DNA of 64,000 nucleotides, taken from the NCBI RefSeq assembly GCF_030247605.1, contig NZ_JAOTSB010000007.1:62001-126000 (forward strand), in the 5' to 3' direction. The position numbers were made by a program, and so were the translations under genes. How positions within the stretch are numbered: position 1 is the first letter of the stretch; each line of letters begins with the position of its first letter. The DNA comes from Acidaminobacter sp. (GTDB lineage: Bacteria > Bacillota > Clostridia > Peptostreptococcales > Acidaminobacteraceae). The notes beneath the pieces were generated by a model. It saw nothing but the letters and a program-made list of their open reading frames with translations. It did no database searches and was not told the DNA's origin. This document shows, piece after piece, positions 16,654-24,262 of the stretch.

Positions 16654-16853
16654 TGAACAAGGTAGACCATGAATATCTTTTTGCGACGTTGATATTTAAT
16701 AATTCAAGCACGATATCCCCTGTTTTTTACCACTTATTAACAATTCGTGTCAACCTATGATTTTTGTCAAATCAATACCTGCAACCTTTGGAATCATGAA
16801 ATATGATTGCGAATATCTTCTTCAGCCTCACCGACAGGAGGGATGGTAATTCG

Positions 16854-17843
16854 CTATTGCACCTCGACTTCTGTCGCGCTGACCTGCACCGGGTAACTTT
16901 CCCTGATGGCTGGCATAATCACCACTTTAACTTTGGTCTCTGGCTTCAAATCTTCAAGTGACAGCGGATTGCCTTGTCGGTCTAAAATACTTGCTCCAGG
17001 CATAAAATCCACCCAAGCTGTGTCAAAGAGATCATAGTCTATGGTTTCAATCAAAAGCCGGTTCCCTTCAACGGATTCAATAATGCCTTCAAACTCAAGG
17101 GTCGTTTCAGATTCCAGCACTGACAGCAAAGCCTCTCTTACAAACTGCTGTTGAGCTTCACCGGAAATCTCAGCCGTCAAGTCATCCTTCTGAGGACCAT
17201 AACTTCCAAATTGGGCATGATTCCCGCCCGTTACCATGATCACTTTTGAATGCGCAGGCATCAGTGCTTGCCACTTTGAAATTTCATTACTATTTACCAG
17301 TCCGTCTCTGGTTGCGAAGAAAGCGAGCACCTCACCGCCGTAATCATTTAACGGCTTGCTGTCTTGAGGATAAGCCGCCATTAAGATCAGCGCAGAAATC
17401 AGATCCGGATGTTCATAGACAAAGTCTGCCGCCATAGCGCCACCCAGAGAATGACCCGCAAGCCACCAAGTGGTGATTTCTGGATGCTCATTTATGATCT
17501 TAAGGGCTGCATCCGGGTTAAAGACCGCCAGATTGAATGGCATGTCGGGCAAAAACAGGCTTATGCCATGATCCAGCAGGGGCAGAATCAAAGGGCCGTA
17601 AGCCTCCGCCTGTACCTTGCCGCCCTGGTAGAAGATCAGACCAACACCTGTCGGTTCGACGGGCTGCCAGTGGACGTAACCATCGGCAGACTGCTTTTGA
17701 TTTTCGTAGCCCGCGTTGATCCCAAGGGCTTCCGGTGTTGGCTGTGAGCTTCCCGAAAGGTAAAGGCCTGCCGCAGCCACCGCGACCGCGAGCAGCGCCG
17801 CCAGGACCAATAATAAACGTCTGCCGGTTCGTGCGCGTCCCAT
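16854..17843 (-). CDS. Membrane-anchored alpha/beta hydrolase
   Basis: A 329-residue protein. Residues ~9-28 (RLLLVLAALLAVAVAAAGLY) form an uncleaved or cleavable N-terminal signal/anchor, so the enzyme faces the outside. The hydrolase domain shows the nucleophile elbow GHSLGG (~residues 129-134), a likely acid in FFATRDGLV, and the catalytic His in GGNHAQFGSYG. This is the arrangement of the 'alpha/beta hydrolase 5' group. After ~residue 245 a small beta-rich domain (FEGIIESVEGNRLLIETID) is attached. Substrate unknown. It lies 18 bases downstream of the aldo/keto reductase gene and probably shares its sigma-28 type promoter. Confidence 0.8.
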   Translation of the reverse strand: MGRARTGRRLLLVLAALLAVAVAAAGLYLSGSSQPTPEALGINAGYENQKQSADGYVHWQPVEPTGVGLIFYQGGKVQAEAYGPLILPLLDHGISLFLPDMPFNLAVFNPDAALKIINEHPEITTWWLAGHSLGGAMAADFVYEHPDLISALILMAAYPQDSKPLNDYGGEVLAFFATRDGLVNSNEISKWQALMPAHSKVIMVTGGNHAQFGSYGPQKDDLTAEISGEAQQQFVREALLSVLESETTLEFEGIIESVEGNRLLIETIDYDLFDTAWVDFMPGASILDRQGNPLSLEDLKPETKVKVVIMPAIRESYPVQVSATEVEVQ

Positions 17844-17861
17844 AGGATCCTCCCTTTCAGA

Positions 17862-18815
17862 TTACATCATTCGGATTGCGAAATGCGGGCAGGCTGAGAT
17901 GCAGTAACCGCACTGGATACATTTTTCGGGATCAATCCAGGCCTTGCCGTCTTCCTCGAAGGAAATCGCGTCGCTGTGGCAGGCGTCAAAACAGGTGCCG
18001 CAGGCTTTGCAGACAAGTTTGAAGACAAAGATTTTTTTCTCCTGGAGTTCCAGCGGCACGTCCTTATAGGTTGGATCATTTTTGAAAAATTTGAGATTGT
18101 AGTTGACCTCGTCCATCCGGATCATGCCCAGGGCGACCGGATAATCTCCGAGACCGCGGGCGTAGGCCATGCTTCTTTCATATTCTGCGGACAGGGTGCC
18201 GCCGCCGAGGACTTTCATAAGGTAGACGCCTTTCCCATGGCTATGGCAAAGGGCAATGGCATCTTCCATTTCTTCCTGCGTGCCGTTGTAGATGCCTCGA
18301 CCAGCGACGTTGATCAGGGCGAAGACCACATCAATGTCCTCTCTTAAAGCCGCTGCGGCGATCACCTTTGGATTATGGGTGGAGATGCCGGTCGCGCGGA
18401 TTACGCCTTTTTTCTTATAATCTATCAAGCACTCCAGTGCCCCGCTTCTGAGTTCAAAGACATCCGTCTCGACCTTAGCCGCATGAAGGTGGAAAATGTC
18501 GATCCTACTGACGCCCATGGCTTCCAGGGCCTCGTGTATGGCTGCCTCCATGGCTTCATAAGTGCTAGCGCCTGATTTTGAAGCGATCACCGGCAACGTG
18601 TCTACTTTTTCCAGGGCTCTTTTGATGTGAGGATAGGTGCCGTACATTTGAGCTGTGTCTATGAAGTCGACCCCTTGTCGGAGGGCTTCCGCAATGATTT
18701 CGGACGCCTCTTCCACGGGTACGTTTTTCTGCAGCGGTCCAATAGGAAGAATACCGAGGCACAGCTCACCAACTTCGATGCCGCTGTTGCCAAGGGCCAT
18801 GCGTTTGATCTGCAT
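17862..18815 (-). CDS. Aldo/keto reductase with C-terminal 2x[4Fe-4S] ferredoxin domain
   Basis: A 317-residue fusion. The N-terminal ~250 residues form an aldo/keto reductase barrel with the catalytic D and Y in GVDFIDTAQMYGTYPHI, K in VIASKSGAS and H in IDIFHLHAA. The last ~60 residues carry two cluster-binding motifs, CKACGTCFDAC and CIQCGYCISAC. Such fusions are common in anaerobes, and the substrate is unknown. It is the first gene of a probable two-gene operon with the hydrolase at 16854-17843. A sigma-28 type promoter lies 26 bases upstream. Confidence 0.88.
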   Translation of the reverse strand: MQIKRMALGNSGIEVGELCLGILPIGPLQKNVPVEEASEIIAEALRQGVDFIDTAQMYGTYPHIKRALEKVDTLPVIASKSGASTYEAMEAAIHEALEAMGVSRIDIFHLHAAKVETDVFELRSGALECLIDYKKKGVIRATGISTHNPKVIAAAALREDIDVVFALINVAGRGIYNGTQEEMEDAIALCHSHGKGVYLMKVLGGGTLSAEYERSMAYARGLGDYPVALGMIRMDEVNYNLKFFKNDPTYKDVPLELQEKKIFVFKLVCKACGTCFDACHSDAISFEEDGKAWIDPEKCIQCGYCISACPHFAIRMM

Positions 18816-18840
18816 AGGTTAAACGCCTCCTCAACTAGTC

Positions 18841-18866
18841 TATCGTCTAATTGTGTCAATTGTTTA
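18841..18866 (-). promoter_or_regulatory. Sigma-28 type promoter before the aldo/keto reductase
   Basis: On the minus strand TAAA (18866-18863), 15 bases, GACGATAG (18847-18840). The -35 matches SigD consensus exactly and the first seven bases of the -10 are identical to those of the flgM promoter, with the same 15-base spacing. A predicted start near 18834 leaves a short leader with GAGGAGG. This suggests that two non-flagellar genes belong to the motility regulon. Confidence 0.6.
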
Positions 18867-18893
18867 GTTTTTGTTTGTCACTGATCTGTTTAG

Positions 18894-19655
18894 TTAGCCA
18901 CGGCATTTTTTGAGTTCTTGTGTACACTTCGCCGCGAACAAAGCGCTGTCCAGGGATATTGCCACATATTTGAAGCCCTGCTCAATCCGTTGTCTTGCAA
19001 TTTCTCCGTTGCCAGCGATGGTTCCGCAGAGTTTGCCGTGGCGCCGGGTAATTTCAAGCGCCTTCTGAACTGCTGCCTCGACGCGCTCGTGGTTCACCTG
19101 TCCGGTGAGACCCAGGGATTGAGACATGTCGTAAGGTCCTACGAAGATGACGTCGATCTCCGGATTCTGACAAATTTCATCCAGATTTTCGAGGCATTCA
19201 ATGTTCTCGCAGTGGATGACAATGAGGGTTTCCTCATTTGCCTTGGCGAAATATTGGTCCGGCTCTGTCATCCCATAGTTCGAAGACCTCATAAACGCCA
19301 CACCGCGCCGCCCGACAGGATAGTACTTGGCGTTCCTGACAACAGCCGCCGCTGTCTCGGCGGTGTTGACCTGGGGCACTTGAATACCGTGTGCGCCAAT
19401 GTCCAGAAAATGAAGGATGGTGCTTTCCATAGTGCTTGGCACCCTGACAATAGGCGTCAGGCCTCTGCGTTCAGCTGCCCGGATCAGGGTCAGAGCACTT
19501 TCCGGCCCCATGGGACCATGTTCACAGTCTATGATGGCAAAGTCAAAGCCCGCCAGACCCAATATTTCTATAACGTCCGGCGAATTCATGACGGCGAAAA
19601 TCCCGACTGCCGCTTCTCCTTGCTTAAGTCGTGCCTTAAGTGTGTTGTGGAACAT
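18894..19655 (-). CDS. HpcH/HpaI family aldolase
   Basis: A 253-residue class II metal-dependent aldolase of the HpcH/HpaI (2,4-dihydroxyhept-2-ene-1,7-dioate aldolase) family. GFDFAIIDCEHGPMGPE holds the catalytic His, IVRVPSTM the Arg, and HCENIECLENLDEI plus VGPYDMSQSLG carry the Glu and Asp metal ligands. Such enzymes cleave 4-hydroxy-2-oxoacids to pyruvate and an aldehyde. The precise substrate is not evident. The following genes are on the same strand but have large gaps, so it may be monocistronic. Confidence 0.9.
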   Translation of the reverse strand: MFHNTLKARLKQGEAAVGIFAVMNSPDVIEILGLAGFDFAIIDCEHGPMGPESALTLIRAAERRGLTPIVRVPSTMESTILHFLDIGAHGIQVPQVNTAETAAAVVRNAKYYPVGRRGVAFMRSSNYGMTEPDQYFAKANEETLIVIHCENIECLENLDEICQNPEIDVIFVGPYDMSQSLGLTGQVNHERVEAAVQKALEITRRHGKLCGTIAGNGEIARQRIEQGFKYVAISLDSALFAAKCTQELKKCRG

Positions 19656-19774
19656 GTTTTGACATCCTCCTCTGACGCTCTGTTAAATGGACGCCTCCGA
19701 ACCAATTGAAAGGAAGCGGTGACCCAGTACACTTGGATGACAGCAGGTTCGTGTTCAATTAGAAGTTTTAGGTT

Positions 19775-20356
19775 TTAGGCCTGCGCCATGCCTAGGCCAA
19801 TCTCCTCAGCCACAGTTTTCATGCCTTCCAGCGTGTGCAGAATCACGTCGTCCAGCGTCCAGTTCATCATGACAGCGCCCTTTTCAATGACGTCTCTGGA
19901 GACGCCTGCCGCAAAGCTTGGGGTCTTGTATTTTTTCTTTATGGATTTGACCTCCATGTCCAGGACGCTCTTGGAGGGACGCATGAGGGCAGTGGCGTGG
20001 ATCAAGCCTGTAAGCTCATCAATAGTGAACAGCACTTTTTCCATAGGATGCTCCGGGGCAATATCGACACACTGGCCATAACCATGGCTGGCAGCAGCGC
20101 GAATCAACCGCTCGTCGAAGCCGTGTTCTCTCATGATTTCCTGGGATTTGACACAGTGGGCCTCCGGATACTTTTCAAAATCCAGGTCGTGCAGCAGCCC
20201 GACAACGCCCCAGAATTCTACATCTTCTTCATTTAAGTGCTTAGCGAAATAACGCATGACCCCCTCCACTGCCATAGCATGTTTTTGGAGATAGGCGTCC
20301 TGATTATATTCTGTAAGTAGTGCCCAGGCTTCTTCCCGGGTTGGCATATGAGACAT
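19775..20356 (-). CDS. HD domain hydrolase
   Basis: A 193-residue metal-dependent phosphohydrolase-like protein. H near residue 26 (LQKHAMAVEGVM), the HD pair in GLLHDLDFEKYPEAHC, and the D in FTIDELTGLIHA fit the HDc metal site. Close relatives in Clostridia are annotated only as HD-domain proteins. The substrate is probably a nucleotide but is not determined. Clear GGAGG upstream of the ATG. Confidence 0.88.
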   Translation of the reverse strand: MSHMPTREEAWALLTEYNQDAYLQKHAMAVEGVMRYFAKHLNEEDVEFWGVVGLLHDLDFEKYPEAHCVKSQEIMREHGFDERLIRAAASHGYGQCVDIAPEHPMEKVLFTIDELTGLIHATALMRPSKSVLDMEVKSIKKKYKTPSFAAGVSRDVIEKGAVMMNWTLDDVILHTLEGMKTVAEEIGLGMAQA

Positions 20357-20407
20357 TCTGGTTTCCTCCTGCGAATCAACATTTTATTTATATTTAGTAT
20401 CTTTTCT

Positions 20408-20728
20408 TTACAACATCACATTTTCAAAAAAATCCGACTCATGAGAAATCTCAAACCGGATCTTTGAGTTTTCCTGAATCGCGTCCGTAAAAACGGAAAT
20501 CAGTTGAACCCCATAGGCCCCAAGACTTTGATACAGCGCCTCACTGTGGATCAGACGGATGATGAGCGGATCACTCCAGGTGCTGAGCAGATCCCAAAGC
20601 GCATCAAGATTATTGCCGTAATAGTCCGGAAAGTCGAATTGCTGCTTGAGATGCGCATGCGCCGTATCTCTCGACGTCATCAGCGCGCCATCCAAAACCA
20701 CATGTTGAACCTCGTTTTCAGCATACAT
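20408..20728 (-). CDS. Barstar family ribonuclease inhibitor
   Basis: A 106-residue cytoplasmic inhibitor. HVVLDGALMTSRDTAHAHLK followed by QQFDFPDYYGNNLDALWDLL is the unmistakable barstar signature ('F..P.YYG.NLDALWD.L'). It is encoded immediately after the barnase-like gene, as in other barnase-barstar pairs, and would protect the producer from its own toxin. The ATG at 20728 is preferred for length. Its GGAG is 13 bases upstream, longer than ideal, and a longer in-frame start inside the barnase gene has no ribosome site. Confidence 0.9.
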   Translation of the reverse strand: MYAENEVQHVVLDGALMTSRDTAHAHLKQQFDFPDYYGNNLDALWDLLSTWSDPLIIRLIHSEALYQSLGAYGVQLISVFTDAIQENSKIRFEISHESDFFENVML

Positions 20729-20747
20729 CCGGCAAACACTGCTCCTC

Positions 20748-21344
20748 TCAATAGAACTGGATAAAAGTCTCGTAGTGGTCATCCGTGTAGAAAATCAATC
20801 CGTCATTGGAATACACAAGTCGCTCAGCACCGCGGTAGCCGCCCTCGTAGCTGACGTCGCATTCATACCATCGGCGGCTATCCTGGTCAGGCAGGCGCCC
20901 CTCGCGGTTGCCAAAGTTGTCCCCGCCAATGCTCATTTCATCTGTGACGTCCCAAAGATTTCCCTTATTGCTTTCCCAGCCAAGATCTGCCGCTTTCCGC
21001 TTGGTGATAAAGTTTTCCGGCAGTTCATTGAAAAGGTGAAGGTAAGCCGCGACGTCCTCCGGCGCGGTATATCTGCCGCCTTCCTCAACATAGCTTTCAG
21101 CTTCTGCTAAAAGCGCTTCCAGTTCTGTCAGAGGCGCTGGCGTTTCTTCGACTGCTTCACCTTCGGTTTCTATTTCTGTTTCCGCCGGCTGCTCTACAGC
21201 TTCAGGGGCTTCACTCTCAGGCTCCGTAGTTAACGGTGCCCCGCCGCAGCCCGAAAGGACCAGCATAAACATCAGCAGCCATACAGCCAGCCAAGTCCAT
21301 TTCATGCCGCGCAGTTTACTTAATTGTTCACTCAGAATAGTCAC
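20748..21344 (-). CDS. Secreted/lipoprotein barnase-type ribonuclease
   Basis: A 198-residue protein with a lipoprotein signal (LLMFMLVLSGCGG, lipobox Cys ~residue 33), then a ~50-residue Glu/Pro-rich linker and a barnase/ribonuclease Ba domain. The domain shows YTAPEDVAAYLHLFNELPEN, ADLGWESNKGNLWDV and IGGDNFGNREGRLP. The catalytic residues are the Glu in WYECDV, the Arg in YRGAERLVYS and the His in TDDHYETFIQF. It is an extracellular RNase, possibly an anti-competitor toxin or nutrient scavenger. The start is uncertain: GTG at 21344, or ATG at 21305 which begins MKWTWLAVWLL and gives a more typical signal peptide. Confidence 0.9.
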   Translation of the reverse strand: MTILSEQLSKLRGMKWTWLAVWLLMFMLVLSGCGGAPLTTEPESEAPEAVEQPAETEIETEGEAVEETPAPLTELEALLAEAESYVEEGGRYTAPEDVAAYLHLFNELPENFITKRKAADLGWESNKGNLWDVTDEMSIGGDNFGNREGRLPDQDSRRWYECDVSYEGGYRGAERLVYSNDGLIFYTDDHYETFIQFY

Positions 21345-21384
21345 CTCATTTCAAAACTATAGAACCGACTAATCCGCTTCAAGG

Positions 21385-22026
21385 TTAGAATCCAAGTTCT
21401 TCTCCAACAATCAGCACTGTCATATCTGTCAGCGAAGGCTTCTTATTCAAAATAGTCGTCACATTGCAGATCCGGGTCGGACTGCTGCAATCCGTACAGA
21501 CTCCCGTCTTTACACACGGATTCGGACGGTTCAGCCTTTTGTTGTTCAGCGGCGCCGCAATGGTCTTGATTCTGACTTCAGCTGCGTCGAGATTCTCCAC
21601 CAGTTTGTTCACTCCTGCCACAATGATGACCTTCTTTGGTCCAAAGATCATAGCCGCAACACGGTTTCCAACCCCATCACGATTGACAATTTCACCCTTC
21701 ATGGTAATGGCATTGGCACTGGTCAGAAAAACATCACAGGACAGCTGGCCATGTCTGTAGGCTGCGCTTTGCTCCGGTGTCAGACCTGGCTCATTGTGCC
21801 ACAACACCGTATTGCCCCTGTCTTTCAGGAGCTCCGAAAGCCCAAGGGATTCAATAGTTTTAGAACCGCCTATGCCCACAACAGCACCTTCAGGGATCAT
21901 GCTTAAAATCTGACGTACCGCTTCATGCCCGCCCGGCACGTAAGCCGCTTCAAAGCGATTGGATTTCAGCGCCTCAACCGCTGCTTCACCCATTTCCTCC
22001 GGTGTTTTCGTTATCATTTCAATCAT
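21385..22026 (-). CDS. LUD domain protein (LutC/YkgG-like, DUF162)
   Basis: A 213-residue protein. AVVGIGGSKTIESLGLSELL, GQLSCDVFLTSANAITMKGE, IVNRDGVGNRVAAMIFGPKK and VIIVAGVNKLVENLDAA are typical of the LUD (lactate utilisation) domain. Three to four Cys near the C-terminus (PCVKTGVCTDCSSPTRICN) resemble those of stand-alone clostridial LUD proteins. LutB/LutA partners are not encoded nearby, so a lactate role is unproven. It lies 28 bases after the DUF4438 gene and is probably co-transcribed with it. Confidence 0.88.
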   Translation of the reverse strand: MIEMITKTPEEMGEAAVEALKSNRFEAAYVPGGHEAVRQILSMIPEGAVVGIGGSKTIESLGLSELLKDRGNTVLWHNEPGLTPEQSAAYRHGQLSCDVFLTSANAITMKGEIVNRDGVGNRVAAMIFGPKKVIIVAGVNKLVENLDAAEVRIKTIAAPLNNKRLNRPNPCVKTGVCTDCSSPTRICNVTTILNKKPSLTDMTVLIVGEELGF

Positions 22027-22054
22027 GTCATTCGCCTCCTCACGGTCTTGATTA

Positions 22055-22906
22055 CTAAATATAATCCTTCACATTGCATCGATCCCGGATCACGCCGCGA
22101 ATCAATGGCTTTTTGCTGGTCATCAGGATCATTATACCCGGGCCATGACCCATTTTAACACAGTCGCTGTGAACGACAACACCGACGCTGACAGATCCCT
22201 TTAAATAGGCCCTTCCAAAAGTATTGTCGCAGTCCTGAAGCACGACAAAGTCTCCAAATCTGAGGGTATCAATGCCCAGTGTCCTGATGACCTCTTCATC
22301 CTGAGTCATGATGTCATAATCCCCGGTAAAGGCATGGGCTGAACCTATGCCGGAGCCCATCAGGTGTGCCGGTACAATAGCCGCCACCGGAAACTCAATG
22401 ACGCCGCCTTCGGTTTTGAGATCCATGCGCTCGAGCAGTTCAGGATCCATATTCATGACGGTGACCTCAGGAAAATCCAGCAGTTTCAGTCCTTGTCCGC
22501 AGCCTTTGATCTGAATTTTATCGTCTATAGCGAGTTTCTCCATGGTCTCTTCTGAAAATTCGACAATGACGTGTTCAATCCCGCCGTGGGCGCCCAAAAC
22601 GTAGCCGGTCTCCCCCTTCGCGTCCCCCGTCACGACTTTGGCCTGATTTCCCAGACAGGACAGCACCATCAGAGCATCATTTTCCGCTGTAATTTCATTG
22701 CGGATGGAGACGCTGGGTTCAATGTGATCCCCCGCCAGCCCAAAGGCCGGGTCCCCCACATGAATGCCATAAGTAATCGACCCTGTCGATGGCAAAATCA
22801 TAGCCTCGCCATTCTGATTAATCCTAAAGGTCTTCGTATTGATGGGATGATGGATCTTCCCCATTACGGCCTGTGCAACGACGCTTTTTTTGTTGGTTTT
22901 AAGCAT
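22055..22906 (-). CDS. DUF4438 domain protein
   Basis: A 283-residue protein recognisable as the DUF4438 family (GSITYGIHVGDPAFGLAGDH, IEPSVSIRNEITAENDALMV, PAHLMGSGIGSAHAFTGDYD, GVVVHSDCVKMGHGPGIMIL). It is predicted to be soluble, with no signal. Family function is unknown. Strong GGAGG before the ATG. It is the first gene of a probable operon with the LUD protein. Confidence 0.8.
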   Translation of the reverse strand: MLKTNKKSVVAQAVMGKIHHPINTKTFRINQNGEAMILPSTGSITYGIHVGDPAFGLAGDHIEPSVSIRNEITAENDALMVLSCLGNQAKVVTGDAKGETGYVLGAHGGIEHVIVEFSEETMEKLAIDDKIQIKGCGQGLKLLDFPEVTVMNMDPELLERMDLKTEGGVIEFPVAAIVPAHLMGSGIGSAHAFTGDYDIMTQDEEVIRTLGIDTLRFGDFVVLQDCDNTFGRAYLKGSVSVGVVVHSDCVKMGHGPGIMILMTSKKPLIRGVIRDRCNVKDYI

Positions 22907-23335
22907 GCAGATCCTCCCTGGTTCGTCAGTTTGCCAGTGTCAGTGTCAGTATTGGATTCTGATTCCATTTTAAACAAAATTACCGTGAAAAAGAATAGGT
23001 CGGGATGAAATATATTCAAATGAGGAAGCGTTAATCAGGCATTATAATGGTTCGATTATGTGTTTTGAGGTGTGAAGAAATCAAATGACCATCGACAGAG
23101 ACATTTGACACTTCATCGATACACAAATGAATCAGGGATCAAACCTCTTATTATTGAGAAATGATCCCTGTTTGATTTTTAATTTTTGATCAACTTCACC
23201 GTATGGATCTGATCATCTCAAGTGAAAATATAACCTTAACGACTTATTAATGTTATTGTCATATGCAAATCGCAGCTCTTAAATCAGATTGCACACAACC
23301 TAATTCACTTTCTCCATACACTGCCCTGACAACCC
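22907..23335. other. Intergenic region with a stem-loop
   Basis: No gene seen. An inverted repeat CAGGGATCA (23133-23141) / TGATCCCTG (23162-23170) with a 20-base loop could terminate the response-regulator transcript on the minus strand, although the T-rich tail is better on the plus side. A perfect TATAAT on the minus strand (23046-23041) could serve the DUF4438 operon but lacks a clear -35. A short direct repeat CAGTGTCAGTGTCAGT lies near 22936-22950. Confidence 0.4.
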
Positions 23336-24259
23336 CTATCCTCCAAGCTTCGAAATAACCCCTTCCACAAATTTCTTTATGCTGACCTTCCCCCGCTCTT
23401 TGGTCAGTCCGTCAAGATATTTCATCTCCTGCCTGACCTGAGGGAAATCAAAAAGAAGGGTGCCGTATTCCGTAAACTTGGTGTTGTAAGGATCCTCCTG
23501 ACCCAGCGCTGCCAAATTGGCCAGAGCCTTCTGAATGGTCCTGCGAATCCGCTGTTCAACTGCCCGGGTATTGACCGCGCTGCCTTCTGTTCCCAACTCT
23601 GCCTCAGCGATCTCCTTATAAATTTCCTGGAGTTGGTAGGTACCAGAGGCTGAAGACTGACTGATCCGCATGATGAGCCGCGTCAAGTCCTTGCAGCCGC
23701 TGTCGCCTACGATGCCTAAGTCAGAATAAATGGCTGTGAGCCTTGCGCTTGGATCCTGCGGCTGAGTTGCCGACTGGGCCTGAGCACGCCCCACAAACTG
23801 AAGGGCGTTCTGAATCAGGGACATGGAACGCTCGAGCTCGAGGTTGTGTGCTACGCCCCGGATGACGTTGATCACCTCGATCCGGTTGACGGGTTTCCCA
23901 ATGAAGAAGACTATGCCGGCGGTGTAGGCTTTTGAGACCATCGGCTCATCCTCTACTTGAGAAATCATGATGAATTTGCCCTTATATCCCTGCCGCAGTG
24001 CGGCCTCCATCACGGCGACCCCATCCACGCCCGGGAGCAGATAGTCGATCAGCACCATGTCCGGGTGATAGAACGCAATCTCTTCCGCTGCATGGGTGCC
24101 GGAGGACAGATCTGCCACGACTCTGCCCAGCTGGTTTTTTTCGATGATCTGCCGGAGCATCACTCGAACGCTGGGATCGTCATCGATAATCATAAAGGTG
24201 TGGGGCACCTGGTTCTGGGCGCCCATCCCGGAAAACAACTCGTTTTGCGATTGCGACAT
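23336..24259 (-). CDS. Response regulator of the YcbB (GlnL) family
   Basis: A 307-residue regulator. The N-terminal receiver (TFMIIDDDPSVRVMLRQIIE; phospho-acceptor D in MVLIDYLLPG; K in FFIGKPVN) is followed by a YcbB-type DNA-binding domain (LTAIYSDLGIVGDSGCKDLT, RAVEQRIRRTIQKALANLAA, FPQVRQEMKYLDGLTKERG). In Bacillus subtilis GlnL with GlnK responds to glutamine and activates a glutaminase/transporter operon. No such target is present here. It starts 3 bases after the kinase stop. Confidence 0.87.
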   Translation of the reverse strand: MSQSQNELFSGMGAQNQVPHTFMIIDDDPSVRVMLRQIIEKNQLGRVVADLSSGTHAAEEIAFYHPDMVLIDYLLPGVDGVAVMEAALRQGYKGKFIMISQVEDEPMVSKAYTAGIVFFIGKPVNRIEVINVIRGVAHNLELERSMSLIQNALQFVGRAQAQSATQPQDPSARLTAIYSDLGIVGDSGCKDLTRLIMRISQSSASGTYQLQEIYKEIAEAELGTEGSAVNTRAVEQRIRRTIQKALANLAALGQEDPYNTKFTEYGTLLFDFPQVRQEMKYLDGLTKERGKVSIKKFVEGVISKLGG

Positions 24260-24262
24260 GAC

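Noticed and set aside
16690..16716. Plus-strand sigma-28 like box CACGATAT
   Set aside because: No -35 at 15 bases, and no plus-strand gene follows.
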